Shown here piece by piece: positions 45,692 to 54,779 of a stretch of DNA of 64,000 nt. How positions within the stretch are numbered: the first letter of the stretch is position 1; every line of letters starts with the position of its first letter. The notes under the pieces were generated by a model that worked only from the letters and a program-made list of their open reading frames with translations, made no database searches and was not told the origin of the DNA. Source of the DNA: CAVRQM01 sp963723455 (lineage in GTDB: Bacteria > Pseudomonadota > Alphaproteobacteria > Acetobacterales > Acetobacteraceae); NCBI GenBank assembly GCA_963723455.1, contig CAVRQM010000005.1, positions 434,001 to 498,000 on the forward strand, written 5' to 3'. The translations under genes were made by a program, and so were the position numbers.

Positions 45692-46626
45692 CGGCGCGCC
45701 TGGCGGCCGCCGTGCTGCTGCTGGCGGCGCTGTCGCTGCTGGTGGGGGCGGCGGGGTTCGGCGTGCCCGAACCGGCGATCCTGTGGCAGTTGCGCCTGCC
45801 GCGCACCGTGCTCGCGGCGCTGGTGGGCGGCGCTCTGGGCCTGTCGGGCGCGGTCCTGCAGGGCGCTCTGCGCAACCCGCTGGCCGATCCGGGGCTGCTG
45901 GGGGTGGGCGGCTGCGCCACGCTGGGCGCGGTGATCGCGTTCTACTGGGGCCTGTCCGCCGCCTTCGCCCCGGCCTTGCCGCTGGCCGGGCTGCTCGGCG
46001 CGGCGCTGGGCTGCGCCGTCCTGCTCGGCATGGCCGGGCGCGCGACCTCCGGCGCCAGCCTCATCCTGGCCGGCATCGGCCTGTCTGCGCTCGCCGCCGC
46101 GCTGCTGACGCTGGCGCTGGCGCTGGCGCCGAACCCCTTCGCGCTCGCCGAGCTGACGGCCTGGCTGATGGGCGGTTTTTCGCAGGCGACGCTGACCCAG
46201 GTGTATCTTGCCGCGCCGCCGATCGCGGTGGGCTGCGTGCTGCTGCTGCGGCTGGGGCGCGGGCTGGACGGGCTGGCGCTGGGCGAGGAGGTGGCGGCCA
46301 GCCTGGGCGTGCCCGCCGCGGGCACGATGCGCCGCGCCGCTGCCGGGGTGGCGCTGGCGGTCGGGGCGGCCGCCTCGGTGGGCGGCGGGATCGGCTTTGT
46401 GGGCCTGGTGGTGCCGCATCTGCTGCGCCCGGCCCTGGGCGAGCGGCCGGGCGGGCTGCTGCTCGGCTCGATGCTGGGCGGGGCGGCGCTGCTGCTGGCC
46501 GGCGACCTGCTGGCCCGCCTGCTGCCGCTGCTGCTGCCGCTGTCGGCCGAGCCGCCGCTGGGCGTGCTGGCGGCGCTGCTCGGCGCGCCGGTGCTGGTGC
46601 GGCTGGCCCGGCGGGTGGCGGCATGA
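45688..46626 (+). CDS. FecCD/BtuC-family ABC permease
   Basis: A 312-residue, about ten-helix permease of the BtuC/FecCD family. Hallmarks are LRLPRTVLAALVGGALGLSGAVLQGALRNPLADPGLLGVG near the N-terminus, WLMGGFSQATLTQV in the middle and GGGIGFVGLVVPHLLRPALG facing the ATPase. Intact, coupled by ATGA to both the binding protein and the ATPase. Cobalamin is inferred as substrate from the operon. Confidence 0.9.
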   Translation: MTARLAAAVLLLAALSLLVGAAGFGVPEPAILWQLRLPRTVLAALVGGALGLSGAVLQGALRNPLADPGLLGVGGCATLGAVIAFYWGLSAAFAPALPLAGLLGAALGCAVLLGMAGRATSGASLILAGIGLSALAAALLTLALALAPNPFALAELTAWLMGGFSQATLTQVYLAAPPIAVGCVLLLRLGRGLDGLALGEEVAASLGVPAAGTMRRAAAGVALAVGAAASVGGGIGFVGLVVPHLLRPALGERPGGLLLGSMLGGAALLLAGDLLARLLPLLLPLSAEPPLGVLAALLGAPVLVRLARRVAA

Positions 46627-47299
46627 TCGGGCTGCGCGCCGAAGCGGTGCGGCTGGGCGGCCGGGCGGTGCTGCGCGACATCGACCTGACGCTGCACCCC
46701 GGAACGCTGACCGCGATCGTGGGTCCGAACGGGGCCGGCAAGACCACGCTGCTGCGCGCGCTGGCCGGGCTGCTGCCCGGCGGCGCGGCCGCCGATCCGC
46801 GCCGGGTGGCTTATGTGCCGCAGGGCGCACGCTGCGCCTGGGGGCTGACCATCGCGCAGGTCGCCGCCCTCGGCCGGATACCGCATGGCGATACCGGCGC
46901 CGCCCCGGTCGAGCGCGCGCTGGCCGCCTGCGGCATCGCGCATCTGCGCGGGAGAGAATCGACCGCGTCTCGGGCGGGCAGGCGCGCCGCGCCATGCTGG
47001 CCCGCGCCTTCGCCACCGAGCCGGACACGCTTCTGCTGGACGAGCCGACCGCCGACCTGGATCCGGCGGCGCAGCACGCGATTCTGCGGCTGCTGCGCGA
47101 CACTGCGGCAGCCGGGCGCATCGTCGTCGTCGTGCTGCACGCGCTGGATCTGGCGCGTCACTATGCCGACCGGGTGGTGGTGGTCGATGGCGGGCGCATC
47201 GTCGCGGATGCGGCGCCGGACGTCGCGCTGCCGCACGCGGCGGCGGCGTTCGGGCTGGGCTGGGGCCGCCACGATGCGCCGCAGCTGCTGGCGCCATGA
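46623..47299 (+). CDS. BtuD/FecE-type ABC ATPase (frameshifted)
   Basis: ATP-binding subunit of the same importer. Walker A is GPNGAGKTTLLRALAGL; the frame is then lost near 46950-46958, where one base seems missing. It resumes with the signature VSGGQARRAMLARAF, Walker B TLLLDEPTADLDP and the switch-region histidine in VVVLHALDLARHYAD. Corrected length is about 225 residues, close to the family's 250. Overlaps the permease and the tonB-like gene (ATGA-style junctions). Confidence 0.82.
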
Positions 47300-47910
47300 A
47301 GGTCGCGGCCGGCGTTTCGGTGCTGCTGCACGGGCTGCTGCTGGCCGCCCTGCTCGCCCACTGGCGCCCGTTCCTGCATCCGCCGCACGAGGTTCCGGGC
47401 AAGATCGAAATGATCTTCGGCCACAACGCGCTGCATGACGGCGGCCCGTCCAGCGCCCGGCCGACCGCCATGCCGGCAGCGGCGGCGTCGTCGCCCACGC
47501 CGCAGGCCGCCGTGGCCGTCCTGCCCGCCAGCGCCCCCAGCGTGCGGACCGACGCGATGGCGTCGCCACCGGCCAGCGAGTCTGTGCGGTTGGGCGACGG
47601 CGCCGCCGGGTTCGACGTGCCGCAGCCCGATGCGGGCATCGTCGAGGCGCAGGCCGATCCGGGCAACCGGCCGCCGCGCTATCCCGACGGCGCGTTCGCG
47701 CGCCGCGAGCACGGCACGGTGGTCCTGCGTATCCACATCCGCCCCGACGGCAACGTGGAGTATATCGAGACCCTGCGCAGCTCCGGCTTCGACGATCTGG
47801 ACGGGGCGGCGCGGCTGGCCGCTCAGCGCTGGCATTTCATCCCGCAGCTGCGCGACGGCGCGGCGGTGGCCTCGGTTCGCGATCAGGCGATGGATTTTGT
47901 ACTGGAGTAG
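47296..47910 (+). CDS. TonB-family energy transducer
   Basis: A 204-residue protein with one N-terminal helix (AGVSVLLHGLLLAALLAHW), a proline/alanine/serine-rich periplasmic linker and a C-terminal TonB domain (PPRYPDGAFARREHGTVVLR ... GFDDLDGAARLAAQRWHFIP). It transmits proton-motive force from ExbBD to an outer-membrane receptor. Being embedded in the B12 importer operon, it may be dedicated to a cobalamin receptor, but no receptor or ExbBD gene is in the window. Confidence 0.85.
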   Translation: MKVAAGVSVLLHGLLLAALLAHWRPFLHPPHEVPGKIEMIFGHNALHDGGPSSARPTAMPAAAASSPTPQAAVAVLPASAPSVRTDAMASPPASESVRLGDGAAGFDVPQPDAGIVEAQADPGNRPPRYPDGAFARREHGTVVLRIHIRPDGNVEYIETLRSSGFDDLDGAARLAAQRWHFIPQLRDGAAVASVRDQAMDFVLE

Positions 47911-47913
47911 GCG

Positions 47914-48511
47914 ATGATCCGCATAGACCGGGTAATCACGCGGGGCGGCGATGGCGGGCAGACCAGCCTGGGCGACGGCGCGCGGGTGCCCAAGGACTCG
48001 CCGCGCGTCGAGGCGTTCGGGACCGTGGACGAGGCCAATGCCACGCTCGGGCTGCTGCGGCTGCACGCTGGGCGGCGATGCGGAGGCCGACGCCATGCTG
48101 GCCCGCATGCAGAACGACCTGTTCGATGTAGGGGCGGATCTCTGCGTTCCCGGCGAGGCCGGTGACCGGCTGCGGGTGACCGACGCGCCGTGCCTGCGCT
48201 TGGAGGCGGAGGTCGCGGCGATGAACGCGGCATTGTCCCCGTTGACCAGCTTCGTGCTGCCCGGCGGCACGCCGGGGGCGGCATACGCGCATCTCGCGCG
48301 AACCGTGGTCCGCCGTGCGGAACGCCGCGTGGTCTCGCTGGCGGGCAGCGAGGCGGTCAATCCGGCGGTGGTGCGGCTGCTGAACCGCATGTCCGACCAC
48401 CTGTTCGTGCTGGCGCGCCGGCTGAACGGCAACGGCGCGGGCGACGTGACCTGGGTGCCGGGGGCTAACCGCTCGCCTGGACCGTCCGACCGAAGCGAGA
48501 CCGGAATTTAA
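47914..48511 (+). CDS. PduO-type cob(I)alamin adenosyltransferase (frameshifted)
   Basis: Converts cob(I)alamin to adenosylcobalamin. The N-terminus RVITRGGDGGQTSLGDGARVPKDSPRVEAFGTVDEANA is diagnostic. The frame shifts at GGG 48070-48072 (one extra G) and continues as MQNDLFDVGADLCVP, then LTSFVLPGGTPGAAYAHLARTVVRRAERRVV and LNRMSDHLFVLARRLN. About 198 residues after correction. It closes the B12 operon three bases after tonB. Confidence 0.87.
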
Positions 48512-48656
48512 AAGGACGCAGGACTGAGAGGCGGATGCCGTCGAGTCGCGCAATCAGGTCATCCCGTGCGTCTTTTACGACACCTACACCGTCCGGGATC
48601 CGCAGGAGCATCCAGGTTCTTCACGACGCCGCCGTGCTGAGCGACATTCGGGGCGC

Positions 48657-48739
<83 letters not shown>

Positions 48740-48760
48740 GTGGTGCGGGGAAGCGACCGC

Positions 48761-49678
48761 TTACTCCGGCATGTCGCCCAGCGTGCGGGCGATGTCCAGC
48801 GCCCGGCGCAACAGCGTCTCGGCGGCCTCCGGCGTGCGGAACGCGCTGTGCGCGCTCAGCGTCACGTTGTCCAACCCGGCCAGCGCATGCCCGGCCGGCA
48901 GCGGCTCCTCATGGAACACGTCCAGCGCGGCGTGCCGCAGCCGCCCGTCGCGCAAAGCGGACAGCATCGCCGCCTCGTCCACCAGCGCGCCGCGCGCGGT
49001 GTTGACCAGGATCGCGCCGGGCCGCATCCGGCCGATCCGCTCGGCCGACAGAATCCCGCGCGTCTCCTCATTCAGCAGCAGATGCAGGCTCAGGACGTCG
49101 CTTTCGGCCAGCAGGGTGTGCAGATCGACGAACGCCACGCCCGCGGCCTCGCGCGGCGAGCGATTCCACGCCAGCACCCGCATGCCGCCGCCACCGGCGA
49201 TGCGCGCGACCTCGGCCGCGATGCCGCCGAAGCCCAGCAGGCCCAGGGTGCGTCCGGTCAGCTGCATCCCCTCGGTGCGCGGCCAGACGCCGCCGCGCAC
49301 CGCGCGGTGCATTTCGCCGATGCTGCGCGCCGCCGCCCACATCAGCGCGATGGTGTGCTCGGCCACGGCGATGTCGCCATAACCCTTGATGGTGTGCACC
49401 GTGATGCCGAGCGCGGCCAGCGCCTCGGGGTCCATGTAGCTGCGCGAGCCGGTGCCCAGGAAGATGACGTGGCGCAGATCCGGGCAGCGCGCCATCGCCT
49501 CGGTCGGCAGCTGGCTGTGGTCGTCGAACAGGAAGCCGTAGCCGGGCAGCAGGCCGGGCAGCGACTCGGGCGGCGGATCGTCCTGCAGGTTCAGATCGAC
49601 CTGCGGATCGTCCGGCCGCGTCACCTGGCGCAGGATGGCGGCCATTTCGGCATTCGCGTCGATGAACAGGCCGCGCAT
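48761..49678 (-). CDS. D-2-hydroxyacid dehydrogenase family protein
   Basis: NAD(P)-dependent D-isomer-specific 2-hydroxyacid dehydrogenase of 305 residues. The nucleotide fold motif is LGLLGFGGIAAEVARIAGGG. The catalytic Arg is in VNTARGALVDE, the Glu in DVFHEEPLPAGH and the His in VTLSAHSAFRTPEA. The start at 49678 follows a strong GGGAGG. The substrate cannot be assigned; related enzymes reduce glyoxylate/hydroxypyruvate or act on phosphoglycerate-type acids. Close to tRNA-Leu on the same strand. Confidence 0.88.
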   Translation of the reverse strand: MRGLFIDANAEMAAILRQVTRPDDPQVDLNLQDDPPPESLPGLLPGYGFLFDDHSQLPTEAMARCPDLRHVIFLGTGSRSYMDPEALAALGITVHTIKGYGDIAVAEHTIALMWAAARSIGEMHRAVRGGVWPRTEGMQLTGRTLGLLGFGGIAAEVARIAGGGGMRVLAWNRSPREAAGVAFVDLHTLLAESDVLSLHLLLNEETRGILSAERIGRMRPGAILVNTARGALVDEAAMLSALRDGRLRHAALDVFHEEPLPAGHALAGLDNVTLSAHSAFRTPEAAETLLRRALDIARTLGDMPE

Positions 49679-49774
49679 CGGACCTCCCTGGCGTGCTGCC
49701 GACGATCCTGCCGGCGGCGGCCGGGGCGGGCAAGGCGCGTGGCGACGCGGCGCGGCGTGCTCTATCGTCGCGCG

Positions 49775-50530
49775 ATGCGTCTGCTCCGTATCGTCATGCT
49801 GTGCCTTGCCGCGACCTCCGCGCACGCCGCCAAGCCGCCGCCGCTCGGCGCCGACGCGACCGTGGCCCCGCCGCTGCGCGAGCCGTCCGGCCGTCGCGTC
49901 GCCGATAGCGGCAGCGGCTTCGTGGCGGCATCCGGCCGGCTGCTGACCAACGCGCACGTGGTGCAGCGTTGCGGCGCCATCCTCGCCCGCAACGCCGATG
50001 GCCGCACCGCGCGGGCGAAGCTGCTGGCCACCGACACCGGGCGCGACCTCGCGCTGCTGGGCGTGCCGCGCAATTTCGGCCCGGCGCTGACCTTCCGCGA
50101 CGCGCCGGTGGTGCTGCGCGGCGAGAGCATCGTGACCTACGGCTTCCCGCTCACCGGCCTGCTGTCGTCCGGCCCGACCCTGACCACCGGCAGCATCAGC
50201 GCGCTGACCGGACTGCGCGACAGCCGGCTGGACTACACGATCAGCGCCCCGGTGCAGCCGGGCAATTCCGGCGGGCCGGTGCTGGACGCGCAGGGTCATG
50301 TCATCGGCGTGGTGGTCGCCAAGCTGAACGCCGAGCAGGTGGCGCGGCTGACCGGCGGCGACATCCCGCAGAACGTCAATTTCGCCATCAAGAGCGACGA
50401 GGCGCTGGACTTCCTGCGCCGCGAGCGGGTGCGTCCCGAGACCGCCGCCAGTTCCGGGCCGGACCTGCGCGCCTCGGCCATCGGCGAGATCGCCAATCCG
50501 GCGACGGCGTTCATCCAATGCGTCCGCTGA
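49775..50530 (+). CDS. Exported trypsin-like serine protease
   Basis: A 251-residue S1-type protease with a Sec signal (RIVMLCLAATSAHAA). The triad is visible: His in LLTNAHVVQRC, Asp in TDTGRDLALLG and Ser in PVQPGNSGGPVLD. No PDZ domain follows, so it is a single-domain HtrA-like or Tiki-type periplasmic protease. It lies 14 bases upstream of the PBP gene, suggesting an envelope-maintenance operon. Confidence 0.86.
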   Translation: MRLLRIVMLCLAATSAHAAKPPPLGADATVAPPLREPSGRRVADSGSGFVAASGRLLTNAHVVQRCGAILARNADGRTARAKLLATDTGRDLALLGVPRNFGPALTFRDAPVVLRGESIVTYGFPLTGLLSSGPTLTTGSISALTGLRDSRLDYTISAPVQPGNSGGPVLDAQGHVIGVVVAKLNAEQVARLTGGDIPQNVNFAIKSDEALDFLRRERVRPETAASSGPDLRASAIGEIANPATAFIQCVR

Positions 50531-50544
50531 GGCGCTGAGCCCCG

Positions 50545-52398
50545 GTGTACCGCGCCCCGCTGCTGCCGCCGCCGCAGCGTTTTCACGAACCGGACTGGGA
50601 GCCCGGCTGGGAGCCACAGCCGTATCCCGCGCCGGTCCGAGCCCGCCGGACCTGGCGCTGGCGGTTGCTCGGTTGGCTGGTAATCCTGGCCGTCTGGTGC
50701 GCCCTGCTGGGCGCGGCGGGGCTGCTGTGGTTCGCCTGGGATTTGCCGCGCCCCGGCGCCGCGCTGGCCGCGGTGCGCCGCCCCAGCCTGACCCTGCTCG
50801 ACGATCAGGGCCACGCCTTCGCCCGGTTCGGCGACGTGGTGGGCGACAAGGTGCATCTGTCCGACCTGCCGCCGGCGCTGCCGCAGGCCGCCGTGGCGGT
50901 GGAGGACCGGCGGTTCTGGACCCATTGGGGGCTGGATCTGACGGGGATCCTGCGCGCCGCCTATGTCGATCTGCGCGCCGGGCGGGTGGTCCAGGGCGGC
51001 TCGACAATTACGCAGCAGGTGGCGAAGAACCTGTTCCTGTCCAACGCCCGCACGTTCCGGCGAAAGGTGCAGGAAGTGCTGCTGACGCTGTGGCTGGAGC
51101 AGACCTTCAGCAAGCGGGAGATCCTCGAGATCTGGCTGAACCGGGTCTATCTCGGCTCTGGCGCCTGGGGCGTGGATGGCGCGGCGCGGCTGTATTTCGG
51201 CGTCCCGGCATCGCGTCTGTCGCTATGGCAATGCGCGATGATCGCCGGCCTGCCGCGCGCCCCGTCGCGGTTCTCGCCGCGCGTGGACCCGGCCGCAGCA
51301 GCGGGGCGAACGCGCGAGGTGCTGGCGGCGATGGTCGCCGACGGCGCGATCACGGCGGCGCAGGCGCAGGCGGCAGCCGCCCAGATCGCCTTCCCGCGCG
51401 CGCCGGTCGCGTCCGGCTGGTTCGCCGACTGGGCGGCCGAGCAGGCGCAGCCGCTGTTGCCGGACGGCGCCGACGCGGTGCTGCGCACCACTCTGGATGC
51501 GCGCCTGCAGGCGCTGGTCGAGGCGCGGCTGGATGCCGTGCTGGACGGTCCGGGGCGCGCGGCTGGGGTGGAGCAGGGCGCGGCGGTGGTGCTGGACGCG
51601 GCCACCGGCGCAGTTCGGGCGATGGTGGGCGGGCGGGACTACCGGGCCAGCCCGTACAACCGCGCCGTGGTGGCGCGACGGCAGCCCGGCTCGGCCTTCA
51701 AGCCGTTCGTGTGGCTGGCGGCGCTCGAGGCGGGCGCGCGGCCGGACGACATGGTGCTGGACGCGCCGATCAGCGTCGGCGGCTGGAGTCCGCGCGATTT
51801 CGACGGCCATTTCCGCGGCGAGGTGACGCTGACCGACGCCCTGGCCGATAGCCTGAATGCCGCTGCGGTGCGGCTGTTGCAGCGCGCCGGCGGGGCAGGC
51901 GAGGTGGCCGCCGTGGCGCACCGGATGGGCATCGCCGACCCCTTGCCCGACAACGCGACGCTGGCGCTGGGCACCGGGGACGTGGGTGTTCTGGAACTGG
52001 CGGCGGCCTATGCACCCTTGTTCGCCGGCGGGATGCGGATGCCGCCGACCGGGATCTCAGGCGTGGAAGCGGACGGGCGGCCGCTGGCGGTCCCGCGCGC
52101 GACCCCTGCGCGGGTGACGGACCCGGCGCTGGCGACGGAGATGCTGCAGATGATGTCAGCCGTGGTCTCGCGCGGCAGCGGCAGGGCGGCGGCCGTGCCG
52201 GGGCGGGCGGTGGCGGGCAAGACCGGGACGACGCAGGATTCGCGGGATGCCTGGTTCGTGGGCGGCGTGAATGGCGTGGTGATCGCGGTCTGGCTCGGGC
52301 GGGATGACGGGAGGCCGATGGCGGGGGTCACGGGCGGCGGGCTGCCCGCTCGCGTGTTTCACGAAGTGGCGCTGCAACTGGGCGCAGGCACGGATTGA
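50545..52398 (+). CDS. Class A penicillin-binding protein (PBP1A/1C-like)
   Basis: Bifunctional peptidoglycan glycosyltransferase and transpeptidase of 617 residues, GTG start. It has a short basic cytoplasmic tail, one membrane helix (LVILAVWCALLGAAGLLWF), a GT51 domain (AVEDRRFWTHWG; GGSTITQQVAKN) and a transpeptidase domain with SxxK (GSAFKPF), SxN (DSLNAA) and KTG (AGKTGTTQDS). Shorter than E. coli PBP1a; no C-terminal accessory domain. Confidence 0.92.
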   Translation: MYRAPLLPPPQRFHEPDWEPGWEPQPYPAPVRARRTWRWRLLGWLVILAVWCALLGAAGLLWFAWDLPRPGAALAAVRRPSLTLLDDQGHAFARFGDVVGDKVHLSDLPPALPQAAVAVEDRRFWTHWGLDLTGILRAAYVDLRAGRVVQGGSTITQQVAKNLFLSNARTFRRKVQEVLLTLWLEQTFSKREILEIWLNRVYLGSGAWGVDGAARLYFGVPASRLSLWQCAMIAGLPRAPSRFSPRVDPAAAAGRTREVLAAMVADGAITAAQAQAAAAQIAFPRAPVASGWFADWAAEQAQPLLPDGADAVLRTTLDARLQALVEARLDAVLDGPGRAAGVEQGAAVVLDAATGAVRAMVGGRDYRASPYNRAVVARRQPGSAFKPFVWLAALEAGARPDDMVLDAPISVGGWSPRDFDGHFRGEVTLTDALADSLNAAAVRLLQRAGGAGEVAAVAHRMGIADPLPDNATLALGTGDVGVLELAAAYAPLFAGGMRMPPTGISGVEADGRPLAVPRATPARVTDPALATEMLQMMSAVVSRGSGRAAAVPGRAVAGKTGTTQDSRDAWFVGGVNGVVIAVWLGRDDGRPMAGVTGGGLPARVFHEVALQLGAGTD

Positions 52399-52409
52399 CG
52401 TTCGCGGCC

Positions 52410-52811
52410 CTACCGTCCGAACAGCCGCGCCGCCGCCCCCACCACCGCCGCCTGATAGTCCTGGTTCAGCGCCGGCGTATGGCTGTGATAGTCGCCAACG
52501 GCCCGCATCAGGTCGAAATGCGTCTCGATCAGATAGGTCCGCATGATTGCCGCCCCGGCGGCGATGTTGAAGCAGGGGTCGCCGATCAGCCGCACCCGCA
52601 CCGCTTCCGGCCGCATCCGCACCGCGCGCGCGATCGGGCCGATCCACAGCGTATTGACCTGCATCACACCCAAGTCGTCGCTGCCGTCGCGGTTGCGGCT
52701 GATGCTGCCGACATAGCCGCCCTCGATCGCCTGGATCGACGGCAGCACGCGCGGCGGCAGGTGATAGAACGCCGCCGCCGCCGCCATGCAGGCCAAGAAC
52801 GGGATCGCCAT
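52410..52811 (-). CDS. Small lytic transglycosylase-like protein
   Basis: A 133-residue exported protein with signal (MAIPFLACMAAAAAFYHLP) and an SLT/VirB1-like core: catalytic Glu in AIEGGYVGS, then DLGVMQVNTLWIGPIAR and FNIAAGAAIMRTYL. It is minimal in length for a lysozyme-like fold. The start at 52811 puts the signal at the N-terminus. It faces the PBP gene convergently, so synthesis and cleavage genes for the wall sit together. Confidence 0.82.
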   Translation of the reverse strand: MAIPFLACMAAAAAFYHLPPRVLPSIQAIEGGYVGSISRNRDGSDDLGVMQVNTLWIGPIARAVRMRPEAVRVRLIGDPCFNIAAGAAIMRTYLIETHFDLMRAVGDYHSHTPALNQDYQAAVVGAAARLFGR

Positions 52812-52976
52812 GCCACGATCCGTAGCGCGCATGCCCCGATCGCGCAACGATGGTCGGAACGGATCGCGCCGGGGCGGTAGTGGCATCAGCACGGCTTGCA
52901 GCCAGCCGGGGCAAATCCCTTTGCGCGCCTTGCCTGACCGCCCTAATAGCAAAGGGTCGATCCGAAAGGTCCAGAC

Positions 52977-54080
52977 ATGCGAGGGATCTGCTCAGGCCGA
53001 AACGGCTTTACCCGCTTGCTGACCAGCGCCGTCGTCTGTCTGGGAGTTTGTTCCGGTTTGATCGGCTGGTCGGCGGGCGCGCTGGCCCGGGACGCATTGC
53101 CAGCCGCGCGATACGCCGTCGGAATGACGCAGATGGAGTTCACGGACCCTGCCGATGGGGGCCGACCGCTGGACCTGATGCTGATCTATCCAGCCGCTCC
53201 GGCGGCGGGCGCTGCTCCGTTCAAGATGTTTCTCGCCACGAACCTGCATCTGTACAAGGACGCGCCGGTGGTGTCCGATGGCCTGAAGCATCCCCTCGTC
53301 ATGTTCTCGCACGGTGCAGGCGGCAATGGCTCTATCTATGCCTGGTTCGGCGAGTTTCTCGCCTCCCGCGGCTACCTTGTCGCAATGGTCTATCATTTCC
53401 GGGCCAACACGTACGATTCGAGCGCGCTCTACGTGCGCAACAGGATCTGGCAGCGGCCGCGCGACATCAGCCTCGACATCTCCGCCCTGCTTCAGGACAA
53501 GACATGGGGGCCGCATATCGACCCGGGCCGGATTGGCGTGGCGGGTCATTCACAGGGGGGCTTCACCTCACTCTGGCTTGGCGGCGCCCAGGTCAACCCT
53601 GACCGGTTCGTCGCCTATCAGCGCGGATGGAAGAACAACCACATGCTGCCGGCCTATCTGCGCGAGCAGATGACGATCGACCCGGAACCCATCCGCGCGC
53701 TGCGCGACGATCGGGTTCGTGCCGCCTTCGCGATGGCTCCTGGAGATATCCAGGGATTCGGCATGGACGAGGCCGGGCTTCGGCACATGGCCATCCCGAC
53801 CTATCTGATCGTCGGCGCCGCCGACACCGCGACGCCTGTCGAGGAAAACGCGGGATTCGCAGCGAAGTACATTCCGCATGCGCAGCTCGACGTGCTGCCT
53901 GGTCCGGTCAGCCACGAGATCTTCGACAATGAGTGCGACCAGTTGGGGCGGGATAACTATCCCGAAGGCTGCATTGATGCGCCCGGCGTGGATCGGGCCA
54001 AGCTGCACGACTACATCGGGAACGTCGCGCTGGAGTTCTTCGACACCAATCTCGACGTGCAGCGGGACAGGCTGAACTGA
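52977..54080 (+). CDS. Secreted alpha/beta hydrolase (dienelactone-hydrolase/PAF-AH-like)
   Basis: A 367-residue exported hydrolase: Sec signal (SAVVCLGVCSGLIGWSAGAL), oxyanion region VMFSHGAGGNGSIYAW, nucleophile GHSQGG (Ser near 192), acid in VGAADTATPVEEN and His in LPGPVSHEIFDNEC. The overall shape is that of predicted dienelactone hydrolase or lipase/PAF-acetylhydrolase-like proteins. The substrate is unknown. Codon usage is visibly less GC-biased than the flanking genes, so recent acquisition is possible. About 230 bases without a gene follow it. Confidence 0.82.
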   Translation: MRGICSGRNGFTRLLTSAVVCLGVCSGLIGWSAGALARDALPAARYAVGMTQMEFTDPADGGRPLDLMLIYPAAPAAGAAPFKMFLATNLHLYKDAPVVSDGLKHPLVMFSHGAGGNGSIYAWFGEFLASRGYLVAMVYHFRANTYDSSALYVRNRIWQRPRDISLDISALLQDKTWGPHIDPGRIGVAGHSQGGFTSLWLGGAQVNPDRFVAYQRGWKNNHMLPAYLREQMTIDPEPIRALRDDRVRAAFAMAPGDIQGFGMDEAGLRHMAIPTYLIVGAADTATPVEENAGFAAKYIPHAQLDVLPGPVSHEIFDNECDQLGRDNYPEGCIDAPGVDRAKLHDYIGNVALEFFDTNLDVQRDRLN

Positions 54081-54308
54081 TCCACGTGGTCGCGGCCCGT
54101 GCGGCGTAAGCAACCACCAGCGCCAGAGATTGCCGGACGAGCAGTTCGCACGGCCGTCGGCAATCGAAGACACGCGTTTGCGGCCACGGAAGTCTGAGGT
54201 CTGGTGCAACAGCCGCGCCGTCGAAGGCGGAACGGCGAACCGGGGCCGGCACGCGCCAACTGGACTCTGCGGCTTTGCGGGCGCGCCGGGCCGGGCTAAG
54301 AACCTCGG

Positions 54309-54773
54309 ATGGCCGCCGCCCCATTCGCCGAGCAAGTCCCCCATGCCAGCCGCCGCCGGCCTGGCGAGGCCGGGTTCACCCTGCTGGAAATCCTGGTGGT
54401 GGTGGCGATCCTGGGTCTGCTGATCACCCTGGTCGCCCCGCGCGTGCTGCGCCTGCTGGGCGGGGCGCGGGTGTCGGTGGCGGGGCAGGCGATCCAGCGG
54501 CTCGGCTCGGTGCTCGACATCTACAAGCTGGATGTCGGGTCGTATCCGACGACCGAGCAGGGCATCGACGCCCTGCTGCACCGGCCCAGCGGGGTCGCGA
54601 CCTGGAACGGGCCGTACTTGCAGGCCAATTCCGTGCCGGTGGACCCCTGGAGCCACCCTTATACCTACCGGGAGCCATCCAGCCGGCCGGGGCACGACTA
54701 CGACCTGTGTTCGCACGGTCCGAACGACGCCTCCGGCGATCCGGGCTCGGCCGGATTGATCTGCAACCCGTAG
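54309..54773 (+). CDS. gspG: Type II secretion major pseudopilin GspG
   Basis: A 154-residue pseudopilin. It has the prepilin peptidase site G-FTLLEILVVVAILGLLITLVAP with Glu at +5, and the GspG C-terminal pattern (DVGSYPTTEQGIDALLHRP; PWNGP-like TWNGPYLQ; DPWSHPYTY; DYDLCSHGPND). The leader is long and basic. It is oriented towards the other gsp genes rather than with them and stands alone on the plus strand here. Confidence 0.9.
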   Translation: MAAAPFAEQVPHASRRRPGEAGFTLLEILVVVAILGLLITLVAPRVLRLLGGARVSVAGQAIQRLGSVLDIYKLDVGSYPTTEQGIDALLHRPSGVATWNGPYLQANSVPVDPWSHPYTYREPSSRPGHDYDLCSHGPNDASGDPGSAGLICNP

Positions 54774-54779
54774 CCCGGC

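Noticed and set aside
43258..47121. A 1287-residue open frame on the minus strand across the B12 operon
   Set aside because: It is arginine/proline/glutamine-rich shadow of GC-rich genes in other frames; only its part at 44030-44859 (EamA) is real.
47914..48511. Programmed frameshifting in the adenosyltransferase and ATPase genes
   Set aside because: No slippery heptamer or downstream structure fits, and similar breaks occur in unrelated genes, so indel error or mutation is simpler.
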